Shown piece by piece: positions 59,601 through 64,000 of a stretch of 64,000 nucleotides of DNA. The notes below the pieces were generated by a model. It was not told the DNA's origin. It worked only from the letters and a program-made list of their open reading frames with translations, and ran no database searches. Each line of letters starts with the position of its first letter. Position 1 is the stretch's first letter. The position numbers and the translations under genes were made by a program. Source of the DNA: Nocardia amikacinitolerans NBRC 108937 (lineage in GTDB: Bacteria; Actinomycetota; Actinomycetes; Mycobacteriales; Mycobacteriaceae). The stretch lies in NCBI RefSeq assembly GCF_001612615.1, contig NZ_BDAU01000012.1, positions 62,001-126,000 on the forward strand. The letters are read 5' to 3'.

Positions 59601-61369
59601 TGGCCGGAAGGCGCGGTGGGCTGCTCCGACGGCTGCGTCTGCTGACTCGAAGGCCGACTCGGCTGGTCCGACGGCGGGGTCGGTTGCTCCGACGGCTGGC
59701 TCTGTTGCCCCGACGGCTGGCTCGACTGATCTGACGACTGCGGCTGGCCGGAGGGCTGCGTCTGTTGGCCTGCGGGTTGGTCCGACGACTGCGTCTGTTG
59801 GCCCGACGGCTGACTCGGCTGCTCGGGCTGTGACGGGTGGCCCGACGGCTGCGTCGGCTGGTTCGGCGACGGGTTCTGTTGACCGGTCGGTTCGGTCGGT
59901 TGCTCTGACGGCTGGTTCTGCTGGCCCGTCGATGGCTGGGTTGGCTGATCAGACGACTGTGACTGCTGCCCGGATGGCTGACTCGGTTGATCCGGCGGTG
60001 CCGGTTGGCCGGACGGCTGCGTGGACTGGTTCGGCGACGGGTTCTGTTGACCGGTCGGCTGGGTCGGTTGCTCTGACGGCTGGTTCTGCTGGCTCGAAGG
60101 CTGGGTCGGCTGCTCCGACGACTGCGACTGCTGCCCCGACGGCTGAGTCGACTGCTGCTGCGAGGGCTGCGACTGCTGATTCCCCGGGGGCTGGGTCTGC
60201 TGACCAGTGTCGTTCTGTGTCCCCGACGGCTGCGTCCGCCCCGGATCTTGCTGATTCTGCCCCGGACCGTCCTGTTGATTCCCTCCCGGACCGTCCTGCT
60301 CATTTCGGCCGGGACCATCCTGCTGATTCCGATCCTGGTTCTGCTGCCCCTGATCATCCTGCCGATCAGCATCATCCTGCTGATTCTCATCCCCGGACCC
60401 ATCACCGTCCTGGCCCTGATCCCCGGAACCCTCCTCACCCCCACGATCCCCCGCCGACTCGATCCCCGACTGCACACCCCCCGCCAACGACGAAGTCAAC
60501 GTCTCCGTCGTCAACACCTCCCCCAAATCGAACGGCTTATCGTTCAACGCCGCATCCGTCGCCGCCGCCGCGACCTCCCCCGCCAACCCCGTCAACGACT
60601 CCTTCCCCGCCTCCTTCAACCCCTCCGAAAGCGGACTCCCACCCCGCCCCGGACCACCCGACCCACCCAACAACCCCTCCGTCGCCCCCGCCACCCCCGC
60701 GGTCAACAACGTCTTGCCCGACTCGACCCACTCCTCCCTCGACAACGGATCCCGCCGATCCGCCGCCACCTGCGCCAACTTCAACCCCACATCCAAAAAC
60801 GCCTCCTCCAACACCGCCTCCCACGCCCCACGCAACGCCGCCCGCCCCGCCGCCTTCGCCGCCGCCTTCGAGATGATCCGCTTCACCAACTGCTTGATCG
60901 CCACCCGAATCGCCACCTGCGTCGCCGCCCGCGCCGCCGCACCCGCCGCCGCCCCCGCCGGCGCACCCACCCCCGTCGCCATCGCCGCCAACGCCGCAGC
61001 CATCTCCACCGCGAAAATCACCAACGACGCGATGATCACCAACTTGGTGTGCTCGATATCAGCAGCACCATCCCCGATCTGATCAGCCAACGTCTCCACA
61101 TGCTTGATCAGCCCATCGAACGCCCCCGCACCCCCACCCAACTTCTCCCAATGCGACGTCAACGCCGCCCCCGTCTCACCATCCAACGCCGAGACCGCGG
61201 CCTTCACCACATACGTCGCCTCGGAATCCAACCCCCGCAACGTCTCCGCCAAACCCGACCACGCCGACTCCACCCGACGCATCGCGGTCTCATCACCCTC
61301 AGGCCAATCCCCAGCCCCCACAACATATTTCGCAGCCCACTGCAACGGCTCCGGAATCTCGATGCCCAC
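53693..61369 (-). CDS. Giant type VII-like polymorphic toxin with papain-fold and deaminase-like domains
   Basis: GTG 61369 (GIEIPEPLQW, GGAGGGG site) opens a 2558-residue frame. Residues 1-110 are a helical WXG100-like module (AGDWPEGDETAMRRVESAWS) and 110-215 are hydrophobic and Ala-rich. Residues 320-1170 are Gln/Ser/Pro then Thr/Pro-rich linkers; 1170-1320 are 21-residue repeats. Then come a conserved pre-toxin domain and a papain-fold (Tox-PL type) domain with Cys1590, His1701 and Asp1718. Later a domain with GTPIRLIACNTA (near 2230) precedes a toxin tip with DSE (Asp2434, Glu2436) and CESC (Cys2524, Cys2527), the zinc pattern of nucleic-acid deaminases. Between the two toxin domains the frame crosses an immunity gene in another frame, and base use there is not codon-like. 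The natural first product probably ended at 56119, so this may be one toxin plus a displaced toxin tip. No secretion genes are in the window. Confidence 0.75.
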   Translation of the reverse strand: MGIEIPEPLQWAAKYVVGAGDWPEGDETAMRRVESAWSGLAETLRGLDSEATYVVKAAVSALDGETGAALTSHWEKLGGGAGAFDGLIKHVETLADQIGDGAADIEHTKLVIIASLVIFAVEMAAALAAMATGVGAPAGAAAGAAARAATQVAIRVAIKQLVKRIISKAAAKAAGRAALRGAWEAVLEEAFLDVGLKLAQVAADRRDPLSREEWVESGKTLLTAGVAGATEGLLGGSGGPGRGGSPLSEGLKEAGKESLTGLAGEVAAAATDAALNDKPFDLGEVLTTETLTSSLAGGVQSGIESAGDRGGEEGSGDQGQDGDGSGDENQQDDADRQDDQGQQNQDRNQQDGPGRNEQDGPGGNQQDGPGQNQQDPGRTQPSGTQNDTGQQTQPPGNQQSQPSQQQSTQPSGQQSQSSEQPTQPSSQQNQPSEQPTQPTGQQNPSPNQSTQPSGQPAPPDQPSQPSGQQSQSSDQPTQPSTGQQNQPSEQPTEPTGQQNPSPNQPTQPSGHPSQPEQPSQPSGQQTQSSDQPAGQQTQPSGQPQSSDQSSQPSGQQSQPSEQPTPPSDQPSRPSSQQTQPSEQPTAPSGQQSERPTGQQTPSAGQPSLPADQPSGQQAQPSGQSGNPAQPPTGQSTQPGQDTQPDQPSSTNPTQPQHPDSPSTTPSPTGTTTDPSTGSDPSTQHPAPDTSDQSGRENNPTPSTPAGSVPTQPTTPSAPSNPTTPTSGVPGTTPPQEPSRTTDDRTPSTPSTPANGGPSTPSTSVATTPSNPATTPSTPTASNPDNTTATPPGTTGAPTSSAPTTPAPTTTGTPAPSAPTTPNPTEPTPTSPTTPNPPSPVSTDTSTASATATATPPAPAFPASTPIETPRPGDSTPAATAPSTPSTPTTAQPGTTSNQPAAPTLNTNPQSPPTQRPGTSPNPASPSTSPADTRTPDTPATPTNAAHPTGTTPNAADRSAPSQRTEAPASTPAGTPTTGQPGTTPNSTAQAAPSTPTDAQPPRPDTPTNTQPATTARPDIPNRQADPGHPTQPRPSTEAPTNSTPPQQKPNPLGPANRPGFDPTTHKYIAHYNDGRPIPRDPFYAGQYNPHIGRYQPTEAEIRAEREQLQNNSSGTDTATNTTSTDQTSNTPTHPGNSAYPVQPQPNATTPTSTPADPGRPQTPLPNVRAPESSPPQHGQPHTRATPQNLNPHNTPHRAGPQPPHTTPRYANPHNTPDRPAPQPPRTTPHNADPRNSPHHPAPPHRTTPQNVDPRHATHRPGPQPQRTTPQNVDPRHATHRPGPQPQRTTPQNADPRNAPHQPPHTTPQNADPRTNQQTPGPARTAQNPNTPPGPPNRPQNPTSPQQRQIDQARSAREFYRTQTPVGGTTSVQARGIHAGLGRPDYEVRRHRLPSGEYVSILTIRVHVSPTAGISPNDLRRLQANTEHATDAAFNSAPSLLSGDRVLVDVVFTDDPTNAHLDINATPIGEGRDNWSPGDTPTTLADNLRMHLGLMPAPTNGDTSFTPDDLRQLSNDIAAANTDTRFDNPSDTRIEGPRRLSPVENPAYQRDVEDSLRNGNEFTVGADPRTHPYGRLVNDGGPLVPGRSNNCLDCSLSALSSFYGDPQVSAPRHADRLPDGSLDTRSGERGGIERAGAWLNHPWVDQSAGNKPMSAQFAELHNLIASLGPGSSALVVNEWHARDANDKPKYDDKGNPVVDGSHATVIVYPPGASGPVWWDPQSGSTSNTPPDWMVDDSCGLWSIPIPPDQGVGNNAGSVPNQNPSAGVPGGDPRSESGVPDSGDRTRLGMPTGPEPGGDRERPGTGPGELRGQQTDRSGDRTSEPSPEADRPGVRGGDTGGTTDTGHSGVPADLAGPSRTELGDSGRDRVPSTGGVADPAAPAADRPSTDDQQAQSPLLHEHRGDPRDLPGGRGLGSSPQPDGSLAGDRDVRVLNSPSANDPTTTPATSPTAQSPFSGDAQSSSRTAQSAPSTAPTPATGDPSNSVDNRPTTPGNQKRPDNRIPAPGRPDDRASVRPEHRTPTPDQPTRPEERTPTPNQPTRPEPRQPFSDHPTRPEPRPTQPDPGYHTKNPAPQDKTQNPNRRSFEEWQSRFQQHEYNPNSNPWATTPAGFPTDPTPAPPQSQTPPTTPGPAQTNPTDHQTTPITNTPSTPQSPTNTTTPDNPTPPDSTPPITHTPTSTALGDDPATHRVQNNLRNEGDFDVIFHADQNGTPLNNLTPDQIVDAIRSNPNYKPGTPIRLIACNTANNPALARHIANELGAPVHTPSDAVGTPNKPNSPAHIRNNGTWTTHHPTTPEGHTPAPTTHTPATPTTPSHPDEPIDYMGADEPAEEDRGRSSQADSSFDQLVRENQEIRDTPYSEGANRKIRSKWPERTVSNGAARGTVGGNEFHSRFAAASGEPRLLAGTAGADLQDLPSEGHRIFRTREVDGWERAYDSEPKVLEYLTREILQAGSGRGAAEVEEAIRTAIESAEKTDDGYPVDAADVIHRAAEQLDISFENIDVSVDMVIDYPRGRRESLDPEEQVCESCQDVLEDFENAFDGRVTVRAQNPDGETMWGDL
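55573..56112 (-). CDS. Probable immunity protein nested in the toxin frame
   Basis: The 179-residue frame has an AAGGAG site 9 bases before ATG 56112 and reads as a real globular protein: TQVLEYLAVILGPNREFRIL, ETEHGWVCRPVLNQEE, GLGNYVVNKQTGVVTEHRSL and INKRNHHYYTNTEAIHVTC. The HGWV and NYVVNKQTG parts resemble YrhB/Imm35-like immunity proteins. In the first 60 codons I count G or C at 46 third positions; the long toxin frame over the same bases has 22. So this frame, not the long one, is the coding one here. It directly follows the papain-fold domain and should protect against it. Confidence 0.78.
   Translation of the reverse strand: MPDRFRTKTQVLEYLAVILGPNREFRILETEHGWVCRPVLNQEEIESGQGLGLGNYVVNKQTGVVTEHRSLPPRLIGQEYEAAIQAGQPIPGIQVYPPTWRVHLERNWETAAEIEYRVQAESLTRPPQPPIDHQLTINKRNHHYYTNTEAIHVTCREAAGWAQARSQTGAWPETGTFEF
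57420..57840 (-). repeat. 21-residue tandem repeats with a perfect 63-bp duplication
   Basis: About seven degenerate 63-bp units code for TTPQNxDPRxxxHRPGPQPxR-like repeats. Two neighbouring units, 57501-57563 and 57564-57626, are identical over all 63 bases, so this duplication is recent or still active. Confidence 0.88.
59440..60240 (-). repeat. Gln/Ser/Pro-rich repeat linker
   Basis: About 265 residues are built from short units such as QPTQPSGQQ, SEQPTQPSSQQ and NQPSEQPTQP, with near-repeats of 30-40 bases. They form an extended linker in the toxin and are likely to vary in copy number by recombination. Confidence 0.8.
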
Positions 61370-61979
61370 GCCCGACCCCTCCGCTACTCCGCCCCAACCG
61401 TGCTGGGCATAGAACATACCGACAACCCACTAGACGTTGCCGAGCTCGCATCGGTTCCACCCGCACTCACGAAAAGTGGACGCCGGACGTGTCCGTGCGG
61501 GTGGCGAAGTCGAAGCGGACTGGGCGGCATGGTATGTCCAGATCGCGCCGGGGAAGGCCCTCCGGCGGATCGGGTCTCGGCGCGGGAGCATCATGGACCG
61601 ACCTCGACCGCTCCACGCGCCGTGAGCGACATCGCTGTGAGAACCGCTACACCGCATTCAGCAAACTCCACCCGAACGCCCTGCCAGCGGTGATGTTCCG
61701 ACGCTATGGATCTTGGTTGGTCGGTGCGGGTAGGCGCGGGTAGATTGTTCCGGTGATCTGCGAGAAACGTCCCGGCTCGGCCGGTCGGTGGGTAGTGGGC
61801 GCGGTCGGCCCCATGTAACAAGATCGGCCCACTGGACAGATAGTGCCAGTGAACTTTTTTGCCTGATTGAGTATGAGAACTGAACCCGGGGAACGCAGGC
61901 GCCACGCTGTGAAAGGTGTGCGCCCTGTCCGGGTGTCGTCGGGGAGCGCTTGCGTGGTGTTCCGGAAGCGAGGTTACGG
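61370..61979. promoter_or_regulatory. 610-bp divergent region between toxin and NRPS genes
   Basis: No gene is supported. CACTGG (61830-61835) and CCAGTG (61846-61851) form an inverted pair around 10 bases, about 130 bases before the NRPS start, and may be an operator. No iron box of the IdeR/DmdR type was seen, so siderophore control is not suggested. Confidence 0.4.
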
Positions 61980-64000
61980 TTGGACCGGCTGGATTTCGGC
62001 GGGAACGGCGAAGCTGGTGGCGAATTCTTCCCGCTGTCGCCCGCACAGCTGGGCATCTGGTATGCCCAGCACGTCGATCCGCAGGTGCCGATCAACATCG
62101 CGCAGTATGTCGACCTGCGCGGTGACCTCGATGTCGCCGCGCTGGAGCAGGCCAGCCGCGAGGCCGCGCTGGAGCTGGGTTCCGGCTTCCTGAAGGTCGT
62201 CGAGCGCGACGGTCAGCCGTTCCAGACCGTCGACCCGACGCAGGACTCGACGCTCGAATACGTCGACCTGCGCGACGCCGACGACCCGGAGGCCGCGGCC
62301 GCCGAGTGGATGCGCGCCGAGTACAGCCGTCCGCTGAACATCGTCGGCGATCGCCTGGTCCGCGCCGCCGCCCTGCGGCTGGAAGATTCCCGCTGGTTCT
62401 GGTACTCGCGCGCGCACCACATCGCCCTCGACGGCTTCGGCGCGATGACCTTCGTCACCAGGATCGCCGAGCGGTACACGGCCCTGGTGAACGGCGTCGA
62501 GCCTGCCCCGGCCAAGAACGCCGACCTGAAGTCGCTCTACGAGTCGGAGATCGCCTACCGCGACAGCTCCCGTTTCCAGTCGGACCGCGAGCACTGGGCC
62601 GAGCGGGTCGCGGGTCTGGAGGAGGGCTCCAGCCTGGCCGGTCGCTCCGCGCCGCCCGCGCCGGTCAACGGGGTCTCCAGCGCCGCGCTCTCGCCGGAGC
62701 AGGACGAGCTGCTCGCCGAGGCCGTCGCCAAGCACGACAACTCGCCCGCGGGCCTGCTCATCGCCGGTTTCGCGACCTACCTCGCCCAGCTGACCGGCGC
62801 CGAGGACGTGATCCTCAGCCTGCCGGTGACCGCGCGCACCACCGCGACCATGCGCCGTTCCGGCGGCGTGGTCTCCAACATCGTGCCGCTGCGCCTGCGG
62901 GTCGGGCACGACACGACCGTCGCCGAGCTGCTGAAGTCGGTGCAGGTCGAGGTGTCCGGCGCGCTGCGGCACCAGCGCTACCGGCACGAGGACATCCGCC
63001 GCGACTCGGCGGGCGACGGCGTGGTCACCACGGAGTTCTTCGGCCCGTGGGTGAACGTCATGCTGTTCACCAGCGAGATGGCGCTCGGCCCGATGGCAGG
63101 CCAGATGCACGTACTGTCCACCGGCAGCATCGATGACCTGGGCGTCAATTTCTATCAGTCGGGCACCCGCTCGCACATCGACTTCGAGACCAACCCGAAC
63201 CTCTACACCGCCGACGAGGCCCGCGCCCACCACGGCCGGTTCCTGGAGTTCTTCGACCGGTTCCTGGCCGCCGACGCCCAGGCGCGGGTGTGGGAGCTGC
63301 CGGTCACCACCGAAGCCGAGCGGGAAACCACGCTGGTGGAGTGGAACGACGCCGAACAGGACGTTCCCGAGACCACTTTGGCGGCGTTGCTCGACGCCCA
63401 GATCCCGCTGACCCCGGACAACATCGCCCTCGATTTCGAGGGCGAAACGCTGACCTACGCCGAGTTCGGCGCGCGGGTCAACCGGCTGGCGCGGTTCCTC
63501 ATCGCCGACGGCGTCGGCCCGGAGTCGCTGGTCGCTTTGGGTATGCGGCGGTCGCTGGAGCTGGTCATCGGCATGCACGCGGTGCTCAAGGCCGGTGGTG
63601 CGTACGTGCCGATCGATCCGGACCATCCGGCCGATCGCACCGCCTACATCCTCGAATCCGCCGATCCGGTGTGCGTGCTGACGCTCTCGCACGACGAGCT
63701 GGAACTGCCGGAGTCGGTGCGGCGAGTCGAGATCGACACCCTGGACGTGTCGCGGTTCTCCGACGCCCCGATCACCGACGCCGACCGGCTCGCGCCGCTG
63801 CGCCCGGCCAACACCGCCTATGTCATCTACACCTCGGGTTCCACGGGTCGCCCGAAGGGCGTGGCGGTCACCCACCACGCCATCGTCAACCAGCAGCTGT
63901 GGATGCTCGACGAGTACCGGCTCACCGCCGACGACGTCTACTTGCAGAAGACGGCGACCACCTTCGACGTGTCGCTGTGGGGCTACTTCCTGCCGCTGAT
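61980..64000 (+). CDS. Non-ribosomal peptide synthetase, 5' part (C-A...)
   Basis: The gene begins at TTG 61980 (LDRLDFGGNG); the nearest in-frame stop is TGA 61881, no ATG or GTG lies between, and GCGAGG precedes the TTG. It runs beyond base 64000. A full C domain comes first (FPLSPAQLGIWYAQHVDP; HHIALDG near 62415), then an A domain with [30 protein letters not shown] near 63820 and the start of the specificity pocket (FDVSLWGYF, so D-V-W). A C domain at the very N-terminus suggests either an acylated first residue or a substrate from another NRPS. It resembles the modules at 1-14577 but is separated from them by 47 kb. Confidence 0.9.
   Translation, partial: MDRLDFGGNGEAGGEFFPLSPAQLGIWYAQHVDPQVPINIAQYVDLRGDLDVAALEQASREAALELGSGFLKVVERDGQPFQTVDPTQDSTLEYVDLRDADDPEAAAAEWMRAEYSRPLNIVGDRLVRAAALRLEDSRWFWYSRAHHIALDGFGAMTFVTRIAERYTALVNGVEPAPAKNADLKSLYESEIAYRDSSRFQSDREHWAERVAGLEEGSSLAGRSAPPAPVNGVSSAALSPEQDELLAEAVAKHDNSPAGLLIAGFATYLAQLTGAEDVILSLPVTARTTATMRRSGGVVSNIVPLRLRVGHDTTVAELLKSVQVEVSGALRHQRYRHEDIRRDSAGDGVVTTEFFGPWVNVMLFTSEMALGPMAGQMHVLSTGSIDDLGVNFYQSGTRSHIDFETNPNLYTADEARAHHGRFLEFFDRFLAADAQARVWELPVTTEAERETTLVEWNDAEQDVPETTLAALLDAQIPLTPDNIALDFEGETLTYAEFGARVNRLARFLIADGVGPESLVALGMRRSLELVIGMHAVLKAGGAYVPIDPDHPADRTAYILESADPVCVLTLSHDELELPESVRRVEIDTLDVSRFSDAPITDADRLAPLRPANTAYVIYTSGSTGRPKGVAVTHHAIVNQQLWMLDEYRLTADDVYLQKTATTFDVSLWGYFLPL

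Noticed and set aside
61430..61657. 75-codon reverse frame upstream of the toxin, possible WXG100 partner
   Set aside because: It lacks a WXG motif, is Arg/Pro-rich and has no ribosome site; not a type VII partner.

Overview
The window is high-GC actinobacterial DNA. It carries a complete YrbE/Mce lipid-import operon, an F420-type PPOX protein, long NRPS genes with an MbtH partner, and an AccD1-AccA1-FadE19 gene order also known from Mycobacterium tuberculosis. Together these point to a mycolic-acid actinomycete, most likely Nocardia or a close relative. Gene density is high, many genes overlap by 1-4 bases, and GTG and TTG starts occur.

Layout. 1-14.8 kb: the 3' part of an NRPS (end of one A domain, a T domain, four C-A-T modules, a thioesterase) and its MbtH gene. 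15-21.3 kb: two copies of a small module, each an XRE/TPR-like regulator facing a 60-residue protein with the signature HAGHGxxCxQYLAA, plus 2H-phosphoesterase, GNAT and DUF4254 genes. 21.6-24.2 kb: a lipoprotein serine hydrolase, then an SRPBCC and MpaB-type oxygenase pair. 24.5-34.6 kb: two tiny membrane proteins and the Mce operon (YrbEA, YrbEB, MceA-F, Mce-associated protein). 34.7-37.4 kb: two paralogous regulators that each carry two TetR domains. Near-identical 23-bp sites upstream of the first of these and upstream of the MpaB gene suggest one regulon. 37.8-38.7 kb: a DJ-1/PfpI protein and a 62-residue protein that share a 61-bp 3' repeat. 38.8-47.5 kb: a leucine (methylcrotonyl-CoA) degradation operon with a TetR regulator and acetoacetyl-CoA synthetase. 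47.5-50.7 kb: 3-hydroxybutyrate dehydrogenase, an MHS-family transporter and a divergent LysR regulator. 50.7-52.4 kb: a PPOX protein and an isolated cobM.

52.5-61.4 kb is a polymorphic-toxin locus and the most unusual part. A type VII-like N-terminal module is followed by long repeat-rich linkers and a papain-fold (Tox-PL type) toxin domain. A second region, in the same frame, ends in a CxxC nucleic-acid-deaminase-like toxin domain. Between the two warheads, in another frame of the same strand, lies a convincing immunity gene. A run of five C residues just before it marks where the first toxin appears to have lost its stop codon. A SUKH immunity gene follows the deaminase end. 62-64 kb: the first C domain and start of the first A domain of a second NRPS that leaves the window.

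The central catabolic genes fit together: leucine breakdown and 3-hydroxybutyrate oxidation both yield acetoacetate, which the acetoacetyl-CoA synthetase can activate. The Mce importer, oxygenase and twin TetR regulators probably form a separate lipid-related unit. No tRNA, rRNA, IS element or CRISPR array was recognised.
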